A stretch of 64,000 bases of DNA, from the NCBI GenBank assembly GCA_028641055.1, contig CM054062.1:140844682-140908681 (forward strand), read 5' to 3'. The DNA is from Alopecurus myosuroides. Lineage: Eukaryota > Streptophyta > Magnoliopsida > Poales > Poaceae. This document shows positions 11,762 through 22,253 of this stretch, piece by piece; position 1 is the first letter of the stretch, and the number at the start of each line of letters is the position of its first letter. The translations under genes were made by a program, and so were the position numbers. Under the pieces are notes generated by a model. It did not search any database. It was not told the DNA's origin and worked only from the letters and a program-made list of their open reading frames with translations.

Positions 11762-11786
11762 CTATCGTACATATCATAACAGAGAC
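11762..11786. repeat. Left 25-bp direct repeat flanking the plastid insertion
   Basis: CTATCGTACA...CAGAGAC is identical, base for base, to 14949-14973. Outside bases differ at both ends, so the match is exactly this long. It sits just before the first plastid-derived bases. Confidence 0.9.
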
Positions 11787-11814
11787 GTTAAAAATAATCA
11801 ACCAACGTCGACTA

Positions 11815-11866
11815 TAACCCCTAGCCTTCCAAGCTAACGATGCGGGTTCGATTCCCGCTACCCGCT
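11815..11866 (+). tRNA. trnG-UCC: Plastid trnG-UCC, 3' exon fragment (non-functional)
   Basis: The second exon of the split plastid tRNA-Gly is seen from the anticodon arm (CCTTCCAAG, anticodon TCC) through the T arm (GGGTTCGATTCCCGC) to the acceptor CTACCCGCT. The first exon and intron are missing, so no tRNA can form. The following 70 bases resemble the plastid spacer. Confidence 0.8.
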
Positions 11867-11958
11867 CCATTCTCTATAAAAGGAGTATTCGTTTTGTCTA
11901 GACATGGTAAAAGCCCATATTCAACCTTTTTTGTCCATCAGTTTTTGGTACTCCAGAG

Positions 11959-11981
11959 CGGAGTAGAGAAGTTTGGTAGCT
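11959..11981 (+). tRNA. trnfM-CAU: Plastid trnfM-CAU, 5' fragment fused to rrn16
   Basis: CGGAGTAGAGAAGTTTGGTAGC matches the start of plastid initiator tRNA (one mismatch in the D arm). It then runs straight into rRNA sequence. The join falls in GGTAGCT, which resembles GGTGGCT in rrn16, so microhomology probably guided the fusion. Confidence 0.7.
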
Positions 11982-12240
11982 TTTTCAAGTCCGCTGTCAA
12001 ATCCCAGGGCTCAACCCTGGACAGGCGGTAGAAACTACCAAGCTGGAGTACGGTAGGGGCAGAGGGAATTTCCGGTGGAGCGGTGAAATGCATTGAGATC
12101 GGAAAGAACACCAACGGTGAAAGCACTCTGCTGGGCCGACACTGACACTGAGAGACGAGAGCTAGGGGAGAAAATGGGATTAGAGACCCCAGTAGTCCTA
12201 GCCGTAACGATGTATACTAGGTGCCGTGCGACTCGACCCA
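11981..12240 (+). rRNA. rrn16: Plastid 16S rRNA fragment (pseudogene)
   Basis: About 260 bp of the middle of plastid 16S rRNA is recognised by AAATCCCAGGGCTCAACCC, GCTGGAGTACGGTAGGGGC, AATTTCCGGTGGAGCGGTG and GACCCCAGTAGTCCTAGCCG. Several substitutions and a one-base loss in the CCGTAAACGATG block show decay. It ends at GACTCGACCC and joins an unrelated AT-rich plastid piece. Confidence 0.9.
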
Positions 12241-12243
12241 TAT

Positions 12244-12331
12244 CAAATTGAAAATATCTGAAATCCAGTTCAATTATAGAAATTGGAATCAATCCTATTC
12301 TATAATAGAAAAATGCATTTGTGAATTAGAG
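12244..12331. repeat. Left arm of an internal inverted repeat in the NUPT
   Basis: This 88-bp arm is the reverse complement of 13910-13995 with only a few mismatches, mostly transitions. It lies about 1.6 kb from its partner. Confidence 0.85.
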
Positions 12332-12541
12332 AAATAAAAAGAAAGTTCAATAAATTATATAATTTTTTTAAAGATATCTTCTATAATCTATACTATTCAT
12401 ATTAATAGAATCTATAGTATTCATATAGAATAAGAATAAAAATGAAGTGAATAAACTTCGGATTCTTTCTTTCTCTTCCATTCTTACGTTTCCATATTAA
12501 AGTGTAGTTTTCTTACTTAAATTTAATAATATTAATCTAAT

Positions 12542-12567
12542 ATGCCCATTGATGTTCCGAAAGTACC
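12542..12567 (+). pseudogene. clpP: Start of plastid clpP
   Basis: The frame opens MPIDVPKVP, matching the start of the plastid ClpP protease subunit (MPIGVPKVP in grasses), and breaks after nine codons. The AT-rich 100 bp upstream is probably its leader. One Gly-to-Asp change is seen. Confidence 0.6.
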
Positions 12568-12718
12568 AAATTCAATTCTTTATTTATCTCTTATTCCAAA
12601 ATTCACCTAAAAATCGAATTCCATTTTTCAATGGGATTACATGATATAGTTCTTAATATTATTACTTTACTCAATTGAAAAATTCCATAACAATCTCTTG
12701 ATTCGGAATTACAAAAAA

Positions 12719-12770
12719 ATTGTACAACGGATTAGCAATCCGCCGCTTTAGTCCACTCAGCCATCTCTCC
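12719..12770 (-). tRNA. trnS-GCU: Plastid trnS-GCU, 5' part (non-functional)
   Basis: The minus strand reads GGAGAGATGGCTGAGTGG, then the anticodon arm GGATTGCTAATCC (anticodon GCT), then breaks in the variable arm after TTGTACAA. The T arm and 3' acceptor are missing. Confidence 0.85.
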
Positions 12771-12881
12771 CCGTTCCAAATCAAAAGGTTTACGTGATAT
12801 GATGGAAACAAGAAATAACGATTGCAAAAAAACCCTCTTTTTCTTTCAAAAGTCTATAAAAATTATATTGCCAATTCCATT

Positions 12882-13085
12882 TTAGACCGAAAACATATCT
12901 TGCTGACGGCCTAAAACACTCATGATATCATTATGAATGTATAAGCCAAAACTGTGAAAACCTAGAAATATACATACCCAGTTAAGGTGGGATATGATTG
13001 CATCTCGGTGTATAAGGACGCGATCTAACAGATCATTGTATCGAGTAGTTGGATCATAGTCTCTTACCATAAAAATTGTTCCACA
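12882..13085 (-). pseudogene. psaA: Plastid psaA fragment 1
   Basis: The translation [18 protein letters not shown], then [11 protein letters not shown] and [11 protein letters not shown], is the photosystem I P700 apoprotein A1. The fragment covers about 65 codons with a few substitutions. A second psaA piece lies at 14613-14718, far from this one. Confidence 0.85.
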
Positions 13086-13089
13086 TCTT

Positions 13090-13200
13090 ATAGCCCCTCT
13101 GGGATGTAAAATATATCTCTTCTCACCATCCACATAGTGTATGAGACAAATGTATGCATTTCGATTAGGGTCGTATTTTATGGTTACGATTCTACCATAT
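13090..13200 (-). pseudogene. rpl2: Plastid rpl2 fragment
   Basis: The minus-strand frame reads [19 protein letters not shown], then [13 protein letters not shown], a conserved stretch of ribosomal protein L2 from exon 1. It joins psaA at about 13086-13089. Confidence 0.8.
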
Positions 13201-13223
13201 ATGTATTTTTGATTCCGTCTAAA

Positions 13224-13440
13224 ATCTATGGATTTTTTGCGGTTGATAGTGGAAAAGTCGACAGATAAGTCACCTTTACTGTCCCTTTACAGAACCGTAC
13301 ATGGGATTTCACCTCATACGGCTCCTCGGTCAATTCTTTCGAAGGGATCCTTTTCCTCGTTCGAGAGTCTCCGCCCTTCTTCCACTCCGTCCCGAAGACT
13401 AACTAAGACCAATTGAGTCACGTTTTCATGTTCTAATTGA
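13224..13440 (-). pseudogene. rps12: Plastid group II intron end with rps12-like exon start
   Basis: The minus strand holds GAGCCGTATGAGGTG and CATGTACGGTTCTGTA, the domain V/VI type end of a plastid group II intron. About 30 bp later follows ACTATCAACC with Lys codons, resembling the start of rps12 exon 2 (TINPKKP). The exon breaks after a few codons. The intron assignment is firm; the rps12 name is less so. Confidence 0.5.
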
Positions 13441-13909
13441 ATACTTTCCATTTATAATATGATTAAAGGAAAGGAGAAGATTGTTCTTTTACCAAACATA
13501 TGCGGATCAAATCACCTCTTATAATAAGAAGAAATATTTCTCGGTATCAAGCGCGAATCCTTTATTCTTGCCCGCTTTAAGATATGATGATTAATTCAAA
13601 AAAAAACTTGGGATAAAGAGTTTACACTACTTATGTTTACTTCAACTTTTTCTTGTACGTAATAACTTAATCTTGGAATAAAACACTTGTTATAGGAATT
13701 TAATTAATAAATGAAAAGATTTGGGCATTAGTTCATGAGGAATTCTCTATGAATATGGATATAGGAAGGAAATAATTCCAATTTTTTTGTATTGCACTCC
13801 ATATCTTTTGTCCTACTCTTATTTCCCTGGGTAGGGCGTATTTTAAAAGAAACCCATGTTTATAAAAAATTTATAAAATAGTCATTACTTCAATATAGAA
13901 CTGAAATCC

Positions 13910-13995
13910 TCTAATTCGCAAATGCATTTTTCTATTATAGAATAGAATTGATTCCAATTTCTACAATTGAACTGGATTTCGGATATTTTCAATTT
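13910..13995. repeat. Right arm of the internal inverted repeat in the NUPT
   Basis: Pairs with 12244-12331. Immediately after it, 13996-14020 holds a tRNA T arm (GGGGTTCGAATCCC), so this arm keeps the original link to a tRNA that the left arm has lost. Confidence 0.85.
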
Positions 13996-14175
13996 GGGGT
14001 TCGAATCCCTCCTCGCCCACATCCTTCCAAAGGGGAAGGGCCTTTACTTTCCCCCTGAGGGTAGGAAAATCGCGTGCCTACTCGGCATTTCACGAGTTTT
14101 GAAAATGCAAGAAAGGATACTAAATCTCGTCGTTAACTAAATTCAGAATCTTTCTATTCTGAATAAACAAAGAAA

Positions 14176-14209
14176 TACCCAATATCTTGTTGGAACAAGA
14201 TATTGGGTA
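14176..14209. other. Perfect hairpin next to rrn23 fragment
   Basis: TACCCAATATCTTG and CAAGATATTGGGTA form a 14-bp stem with a 6-base loop. Such stems are common in plastid gene ends. It abuts the 23S fragment, possibly at a join. Confidence 0.6.
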
Positions 14210-14228
14210 CAGTGCCCAGATCGTTACA

Positions 14229-14296
<68 letters not shown>

Positions 14297-14358
14297 TCCG
14301 TTCACCGGGGCTTCGGTCGCCGGCTTCCCTGTCATCAGTTCACCAACTGCCTTGTTTA
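14210..14358 (-). rRNA. rrn23: Plastid 23S rRNA fragment (pseudogene)
   Basis: The minus strand carries the conserved 23S block around AACTATAACGGTCCTAAGG, TAGCGAAATTCCTTGTCGGG and TCCGACCCGCACGAAAGG. About 150 bp is present. One domain only, so not functional. Confidence 0.9.
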
Positions 14359-14790
<432 letters not shown>

Positions 14791-14894
14791 TTACATAATA
14801 AAATTTATAACTATACAACTTATACACAAAAAAATATCCAAATACGTTTTCCTTCCTTGATTCCTTTAGTTTTAGTCAGTATTTAAATTTCTTG

Positions 14895-14948
14895 AAACTG
14901 CGCAAATAGTTAAGGAAACTTTACAACGTTACAAAGAACTTCAAGAGA
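14895..14948 (+). pseudogene. atpB: Plastid atpB fragment
   Basis: The plus strand encodes ETAQIVKETLQRYKELQ, matching the ATP synthase beta subunit. It ends exactly at the right 25-bp repeat. Confidence 0.7.
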
Positions 14949-14973
14949 CTATCGTACATATCATAACAGAGAC
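14949..14973. repeat. Right 25-bp direct repeat flanking the plastid insertion
   Basis: Identical to 11762-11786. It follows directly on an atpB-like stretch, where plastid similarity ends. Together the two look like a long target duplication or a repair-created repeat. Confidence 0.9.
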
Positions 14974-15612
14974 ATAGTTCTTCGGGAGAAAGGAAATGAC
15001 CATTGGTTGTTTCAGAAGGTATAGAGACCATCATGGCATGCTTCAACTGAGCTAACTTGAGCCTCCTCATATTCCTACATGATCTTGCATGCATCCTTTA
15101 GGTCATGAGAATTGTTTTTGTTACATCTGCCAATTTGCCGGACATATAAAGTAACACGTTAATCGGTCACTCTAACACCGTAAAGGATTACAAGCAAGCA
15201 AAAGAAAGCAATCAGTAGCTCCACCAAAATGCATCCGCTACCTTTCTGATCCACTTAGTTACTTAACACACAATCAAACATATATAGGTGTCCTAGTTCA
15301 GGTTGCTGTAGAGGAGTCATAGTGTTGAGCTGCTAAGTGGCGTCTCTTTGCTCACCTTGGACAACTTAATAACATGCTAGACAATTTCCTTTGTTTTTGC
15401 TTTCATGTGGTTTCATATCTCCAAGGAAGGAACCATGTTGTCGATGTTGCCGTTGTGCTCATGCAACTCATTCTATTCTGTAGTCACTGGATCATAGGCT
15501 TCCTCGTCATACTCTTCCTTTAGCTCATTGAGCTTCTTCTCATCCTTCTAGATTACTTCCTGCATAAGAATATGCACCAGGTGCAGCATCGCTGATCCTA
15601 ACGAATACTTAA
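14974..15612 (-). pseudogene. Flanking DNA with a decayed coding stretch (about 15300-15570)
   Basis: On the minus strand a single frame reads KDEKKLNELKEEYDEEAYD, then PVTTE, stop, NELHEHNGNIDNMVPSLEI, broken by TAG and TGA codons. An acceptor-like TTCTTATGCAG precedes it at about 15560. The charged, coiled-coil-like text is unlikely by chance but the family is not recognised. Possibly an old transposase or a host gene. Nothing else is seen in this stretch. Confidence 0.25.
15608..15612. repeat. Target-site duplication of G2, left
   Basis: CTTAA, repeated at 22249-22253. Confidence 0.9.
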
Positions 15613-16541
15613 TGATATAGGCTTGGCCTCTAGGGTGGCCCGATCTTCACGGATTGACGCACGAGAGGTGGGGAGATTGGGAAGAACGCGAAGAACGCAC
15701 GAAGAATACGATGAACTCACGCACACAAAAGGGGAGATAACTCGTGTAGCCTACGAGGGATCGCAAACCCAAGTCAACAACACGCTAATTGGAACCGATT
15801 CCTCTCACCGTCCGGTCCACCGAACCAACAGAAGCCACAAGGGGAAGGTTGGCAAGAACTACTAGAGTCACAAGGTAAAAGAGTAGCTACTTGGAGAGAT
15901 CTTGATACATTCCAATAGATGAATCTATGGAGTAGCCATGGATCCCATGGGGGAGGTTCTCCACATGGGAGGGGGAGCACAAAGCCCAATCCTATCTCAA
16001 GTCAACTCTATCCTATGAAGGAGGGGGATGGGTCCTATATATAGTAGTAGGGGGGTAGATAGAGGGATACAAGGGAATATTCCCTGTCTCTGCGCGCAGG
16101 AAGGTAAGTCGCAGGGGAGCCGGCCTGGGAGGCCAGGCAGGTCTGTAGGGGCGCCGGCCAGAGGGGCGCAGGGGAACCGGCCTAGGCCGAGTTGCCAGGC
16201 CGGACAGGTACCCGAGAGCGTCGGCCTGGGGAGCCGTCCAGGCCGGGTCTTCAGGCCGGCCTTCCTGGCCAGCTTCCTCTTCGTCTTCTCGCTTCTTCCT
16301 CCTCTTCCACGCATACACCTTGGACGGCCTTGAGTCCTGGGCTTCCTCGGCATCTCCCCTCGCATCCGTACTCGTTGACTCATACCTAGCAATGTACGGG
16401 GGTAGATGGTCAAGTAGTATACCATCCAAAGGGGTAATAAATGGGTTATAGAAGAGGAATGAGTTCACCTTTTGAATCCATGGTGACTTTACATATGATG
16501 GAGTGTGAGACATTCCCAGTGGGATGGGTCGGGCTGCATCA
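15613..16541 (-). repeat. 3' LTR of G2
   Basis: Starts TGATATAGGC and ends GGGCTGCATCA in plus reading. A TATA box (TATATATA, 16036-16043) and a GGCCGG-rich block (16115-16270) lie inside. It carries a 28-bp stretch near 15870-15900 that the other LTR lacks. Confidence 0.92.
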
Positions 16542-16562
16542 TCTCCCCCCACTTGAAAAAGA
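16542..16562 (-). other. Polypurine tract of G2
   Basis: In element orientation the bases before the 3' LTR read TTTTTCAAGTGGGGGGAGA, the expected plus-strand primer. Confidence 0.75.
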
Positions 16563-19500
16563 GTCTTCCTCGATGCTAACTCGTCATCAACGTGTAGAGG
16601 AGGTAGATGAATTATCGTAGAAGTCGAATTCACCATGTGGGCATTCTTGATGGAAAGGGTATGGCAGCTCTTCAATGTTCCTTTGGCCTTCGTGTAATCT
16701 ACCAAGCTCACAAGAAAGACAAAACAACACTCAAAGAGTAGCCAATTATTGAATCTCATGGCATGAGTTTCTAAGTAGAGGGAAGGCACCTTAGCAAGAT
16801 GTCGATGTGGTTGTCTTGTAAGATCCTCCGTCATAGAAAGATGTCGATGTAGCCACGCATGCCATCTCATCCAAAGGTAGAACCTACAGACCAAAGACCA
16901 AGCAAACCATGTGTGTGCGAGATAGAGGAGCACATCATTGATGACATGTCCATTCATTTTCATAGCACCATTAGCACAACACAAATATATGAAATCTAGT
17001 GCATATGCAAGGTCAAGGTGCAAGCAATTCATGGAAACATCTCCAAAATATGAGAACACGAAATCTCCATGAAACTTTGAGGAGTTGCACACAAAGCATT
17101 GGAAATGGAAGTTTGTCAAAATCCTTGGTGCAATAAGAGGAGACATTGGCAAAAACACAAGATGAAGAATGTCCGAAACATTATCATCATAGGTGCAAGC
17201 AAAGCATAGGAAAGAGCAATTTATCGACATTTTTGTTGCAACACCAATGGAAGGGAAACCAAAACACTCATGACAAGACATGCTCAAAATATCATTGTGG
17301 TTTCAAGCAAGCCATCGGAAAGAACGATTGTTCATCATACTTGTTGCAACACACAAATCATCTATATAAAAGATCAAGGAAGCATTATCGTCACAAAGGA
17401 GAACAACATCACAAACATGTTTGCAAACAAACCATAGGAAAGAGCAATTTTTCAACGTGTTTGAAGCAAAACATGAGAAAGGTATTAGAGCCGGGTTCGA
17501 TCCGCAACACAATTTTATTATGCTCTCAAGAGCTCGTTTTGTCAACTCATGTTCAATTGAGGTTGACAATAGCATGCGGGTACTCAAACACACAGAAGAC
17601 CAAACGAAGAAAATTTGTTTGTGGTAAATGAACACATCATCCATCATGACATGTCTCTTCATTCGCACATGACCAAAAACGTCAAAATCAGATATGAAGT
17701 ATGAAATGTGTGGATGGTCAAAATGCAAGATGAAGGGTTGAGCAAGCTCAACATGGAAAAACTCAATCTTCTCACAAGATAAATCTCCAAAAGTTGAGTA
17801 TGCTATGGGGGCAAACTCATTTAAAATCATAGCAACATTATTGCAAACCAAGCATTTGAAAGAACAATTGTTCGACATTTTGGTTGCAACAATGGGAGAA
17901 AAATGTAAGCACTTGGGACAAAGCATGTCAATGGCAATATCATCAAATATAGGTTCATCCATCACATGCAAGCAATCATTATTCATCATGTCCACTAGTG
18001 GGAACATGGTCACATCAACACCCATACCTTTTTCATCCTTCTCATATGAAGTAGGTGTTGTGGTAGTAGGGTCCTTCAAGTAGTCGAATTGTCCATCTTC
18101 ATGTAGACATGGGGTGGTATCACCTTCATCCACCATGTACATCTTCTTATCCATAGGGAGAACCGTCTTTAGGAGTGGCGTCTCATCATCCATGGAACCT
18201 AACACATCATGAGGAAACACACTAGAGGTAGAGGGTGAGTTGTTAGGATTCGAAATGGTCTCACGTGACCTATCAAGTACCTCTCTCAACTCATGTGGTG
18301 TATCACTCATGCCCTCAAAGTGGATGCACTCAATCTCACATATGGTGGAGTCACTCATCTCACACGCTCTCTCACTCATGTGGGCTAAGTGGCTCTCATT
18401 CTCACATGGGATTGATACCCTCTCATAACACATGCACATAGGGGTAGGCTCGATATTCTCAACTCCATACGCCTCCTTGGTTGAAGGGAAAATCCCATGC
18501 TCAACCTCATCATCCTTATCGCCTCCAAATGTGTGAGACATAAGATTGGCATCATCACTCGCCTCCATTTCCGAAGGGAAAATCCCATGCTCGGCTTCTC
18601 CACTTGACGCACCATCTTGGTCGCCGCCTTGGCAATCCCACATCACATGGCCATGTCCATTGCATATGGGGCATAAGAGATCTTCATCTTGAAGGAGAGG
18701 GGAAAGTAGGTTCGTAGCATCATCATCATATATGGGAGGGCCTTCTTTTCCTCCATCTTGTTGTAGGTCTTCATCTTGCCATGTGGGAGCCTTTGTGGTG
18801 GTGGAACTTGATGTAGATACCACATGATGCATACTTGTTGAGGGAGCCATGGTGGTCTTGGCCTTGCATGTGTGATCTTGTTTCTTGTGTCTCCGTCTTG
18901 AAGTAGCTAGACGCTTGGAGATCTTGTCGATGGAGGTCCTGAGATCTTGTAACCGTTGAGAAGTAGCATGCTTGGACTTGTAGAATGTCGTATCCATGTC
19001 ATGGAATAGATCATTCATGCCTTGCACATGTCTTGGCAATGTTGTGGTAGCACTTGAAGGAGACACCTTGTGATGTGCGCTCGCCGCCATCTTGTGTGTG
19101 GGGAAGTCATCACGCACTTGGAGTATTGGTGTAGATGTTCTCTTCTTGTGTCGTCGTCTTGTAGCTTGTGTGGGCGCCAACTTGGAGGTTGAAGTTTGTT
19201 GACGACGAAGCTTGCGGCGTTCTCGCGCTTCATGTGTGGGATGACTCCGAAAGTCATTTGGATGCCTTGGCCTCTTTGTCTTCTCACTTGATGGGGCCTC
19301 GATGATGTCCTTCTTGTGGCGCCGTCTTGATGTGGAAGGAGCCAATCTTGACGTTGCCAACTTGTCGGATTTCTTGTCGTTGCACCATCTTGAGGTTGAA
19401 GGGAGTTGTCTTGTGTTGGCCTTGGCATTCTCCTTGAAGTTCCTTGGTCTTGAGCATGAACCATAGGACATATGATGTCTTGGCAATCGAAGCTTGGAGA

Positions 19501-19957
19501 GGAAATTCTTGTACGTGAGCTCGTCCATGTCGGAGTCGAAGTAGTTGTAGAGCTCCATCTTGTCCCTCATGCTTGTGGAGTCATTGTCGGTGTAGTACTC
19601 CGCCATGTTTGTGGATGCGTTGTCGGTGTAGCCCGGCTCCATCTCTTCATCCAAGCTTGCGGTGTCGTAGGTGTAGTAGTGGTTCATGTCGTTGGAGCTC
19701 ATGGAGTCGAAGTTGTTGCGGTTGGTGTGGTGCTCCGCCATGTCGATGATGCTTGGGGAGGAATAGTCGGTGTAGAGCTCGACGTCGTGGTCGTAGTAGT
19801 GGTGGTGATCCACCATGTCATGCTCGTAGTAGTGGTCGTCCACCATGTCGTGCTCGTAGGAGTGGTGGTCCATGTCTAGCTCGTTGTAGTCGTAGTGATC
19901 CATCATATAATCGTCATGGTCATCATGGCCTCCATATGCTCCGCTCTCGCTACACAT
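16542..19957 (-). CDS. Gag-like His/Asp-rich, Cys-rich protein of G2, with one in-frame TGA
   Basis: Starting at ATG 19957, the frame is open for 884 codons to TGA 17303-17305. It continues in the same frame to the 3' LTR and on into it, to about 16013. The N-terminus (residues 10-60) is built of Asp, His and Tyr with the repeat YEHDMVDxH. A basic middle follows (RRRHKK repeats). CPICNGHGHVMWDC near residue 428 is a canonical CX2CX4HX4C zinc knuckle, which supports a Gag-type RNA-binding role. The C-terminal third contains at least four or five degenerate copies of a Cys module: CPKC ... NNCSFKCLVC, CHECFGF ... INCSFLCFAC and weaker versions. The module could bind zinc but resembles nothing I can name. 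The TGA may be CGA decay or readthrough. Confidence 0.7.
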
Positions 19958-21332
19958 GGTTACTCACAAGCACAAGTGTATATATAGAGTTTGAAGACCT
20001 AAAAGCTCAAACCTCACCTTTTAGCAAGTATTGGAACTAGTGGACCATGCCAAGAGAAACCGATAACAAAAAGAATGAAGTGACTTGAGTTCGAAAGATC
20101 CAAAAACACGCTCCAAAACACACACGGCTTATGGGTGGATAGCTATGGAAAGTGGAAAGCTAATGGAACAACCGGAAACCAAGATATTGTAATGGAAAGT
20201 AGAGAACCACAAGATCACAAAACAACAACAAGTCGACCTCCAAAAATGTATGGAAACACACGCACGGAGATAAATGGGACTAGTGCAACCAAAATGTGAG
20301 CTAAGGAACCAAATGATCCTAACGAATACTATAAAGTTCGTGTTGCACAAGTACAAGGAGAGCCGCTAGTTCGATTGCAAATTATGGGTGGGCTACAAGA
20401 TTTGCACACAATGCACCACCTACGAGATGTTCATCGAGTTTGCGCGCTTCCTACAAGTGGTATGGCAAGTGGTTGCTTCCTTTTTCTCTCTTATTCTTTC
20501 TCTTCTCTTCTCTCTCTTTTCTCTTCTCTCTTTTGCTTTTTCACTTTTTGCTCACTCACTTTGTGCCAACAAATGAAACTATATGAAATAGCGCATACAA
20601 CGGTCGCTCGGAAACTACATGGTACAAGTGTGCAAAGCCCAAACAATCATAGATAAACTAGCCTCAATAGGTAAGGTAATCACAAAGTATGTTGGCTCAC
20701 AAAGGAATGGCAAGAGGGAGAAGATTCGGGATGATTATACCTCTCTCCGACGATCTTCACCATATGGGCTGAGAAGTTACGTGCTTTCTCACGAAATTAG
20801 GCTTCAACGAATGATGGATCTCCTGAAATGGTGATGTATATGATGTAATTGCCTACAAAACAAGCTAAAGATCACTCAAAACGGAGACCCGAGTCAAAAG
20901 TTATGGCCAAAACGGTGAAGGAACGCGGCAGTTTTCTGGGAGGCCGGCCTGGCCGGGCTTCTAGGCCGGGGTGGAGGCCGGGACACTCTGTTGGGGGTCC
21001 GGCCTGGGGTCCTTTGAGGCCGTCCTGGCCGGGCTTTGAGGCCGGGCGTCCGTGGGACGCGATTTTGACCCGATTTTGACTTTTTGGGCGGAAAATGGCT
21101 CCGAAAATCACCAAATCGAAGGGGGAAAAGGTGGAATTAAGCCACGAAAACGCAAGGGAAGGTAGATCAACAAGTTTAGCTATAGATCCACGGATCAAAA
21201 CCTACCAAAACGCACTCAAATCACAGATCGGTCCAAAAGCAAATTAGGGCTATTTTTGGTGGAAATTTTCGAATTTAGGCAAAATTAAGAAAAAATTTGG
21301 GGGAAAGAGGGTGTCAAATCCGTGGCAACATT
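19958..21332 (-). other. Untranslated leader of G2
   Basis: Between primer site and gag start there is 1.37 kb with no long frame. It holds a pure pyrimidine run in plus reading (20475-20560, CT-rich) and a GGCCGG-rich block (20937-21056) like the one in the LTR. Such long leaders usually hold packaging signals, which cannot be located by eye. Confidence 0.6.
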
Positions 21333-21345
21333 GCTCTTGATACCA
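21333..21345 (-). other. Primer-binding site of G2 (initiator tRNA-Met type)
   Basis: The minus strand reads TGGTATCAAGAGC two bases inside the LTR. It matches the usual iMet site TGGTATCAGAGC with one inserted A. Confidence 0.8.
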
Positions 21346-21347
21346 GA

Positions 21348-22248
21348 TGATATAGGCTTGACCTCTAGGGTGGCCCGATCTTCACGGATTGACGCACGAG
21401 AGGTGGGGAGATTGGGAAGAACGCGAAGAACGCACGAGGAACACGATGAACTCACGCACACAAAAGGGGAGATAACTCGTGAAGCCTACGAGGGATCGCA
21501 AACCCAAGTCACCAACACGCTAATTGGAACCGATTCCTCTCACCGGCCGGTCCACCGATCCAACAGAAGACACAAGGGGAAGGTTGGCAATAACTACTAG
21601 AGAGAGATCTTGATATATTCCAATAGATGAATCTATGGAGTAGCCATGGATCCCATGGGGGAGGTTCTCCACATGGGAGGGGGAGCACAAAGACTAATCC
21701 TATCTCAAGTCAACTCTATCCTATGAAGGAGGGGGAGGGGTCCTATATATAGTAGTAGGGGGGTAGATAGAGGGATACAAGGGAATATTCCCTGTCTCTG
21801 CGCGCAGACAGGTAAGTCGCAGGGGAGCCGGCCTGGGAGGCCAGGCCGGTCTGTAGGGGCGCCGGCCAGAGGGGCGCAGGGGAACAGGCCTAGGCCGAGT
21901 TGCCAGGCCGGACAGGTACCCGAGAGCGTCGGCCTGGGGAGCCGGCCAGGCCGGGTCTTCAGGCCGGCCTTCCTGGCCAGCTTCCTCTTCGTCTTCTCGC
22001 TTCTTCTCATCTTCCACGCATACACCTTGGACGGCCTTGAGTCCTGGGCTTCCTCGCCATCTCCCCTCGCATCCGTACTCATTGACTCATACCTAGCAAT
22101 GTACGGGGGTAGATGGTCAAGTCGTATACCATCCAAAGGGGTACAAAATAGGTTATAGAAGAGGAATGAGTTCACCTTTTGAATCCATGGTGACTTTACA
22201 TATGATGGAGTGTGAGACATGCCCAGTGGGATGGGTCGGGCTGCATCA
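21348..22248 (-). repeat. 5' LTR of G2
   Basis: Same ends as the left copy. TATATATA at 21744-21751 on the minus strand is the likely promoter TATA box. The GC-rich GGCCGG block lies at 21819-21976, so the RNA leader would be strongly structured. Confidence 0.92.
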
Positions 22249-22253
22249 CTTAA
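22249..22253. repeat. Target-site duplication of G2, right
   Basis: CTTAA, matching 15608-15612. Confidence 0.9.

Larger units (their letters stand above)
15613..22248 (-). mobile_element. Complete non-autonomous LTR retrotransposon G2 with gag-like protein only
   Basis: LTRs of 929 bp (15613-16541) and 901 bp (21348-22248) are flanked by CTTAA. The primer site TGGTATCAAGAGC lies inside the right LTR and the purine tract inside the left one, so the element reads on the minus strand. The 4.8-kb interior encodes one long frame with a zinc knuckle and no protease, RT, RNase H or integrase. This matches the idea of gag-only terminal-repeat elements, which must borrow enzymes from another element. 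The LTRs differ by a 28-bp indel and a number of substitutions, so the insertion is moderately old. Confidence 0.9.

Noticed and set aside
16013..16541. Extension of the G2 protein through the LTR as real coding sequence
   Set aside because: In the LTR the frame is Pro/Arg-rich from GC repeats and the other LTR differs by indels; more likely chance openness.
19472..19879. Plus-strand Val/His-rich frame opposite the G2 protein
   Set aside because: It is the mirror of the Asp/His-rich repeat codons (GTC/GTG), without start context or motif.
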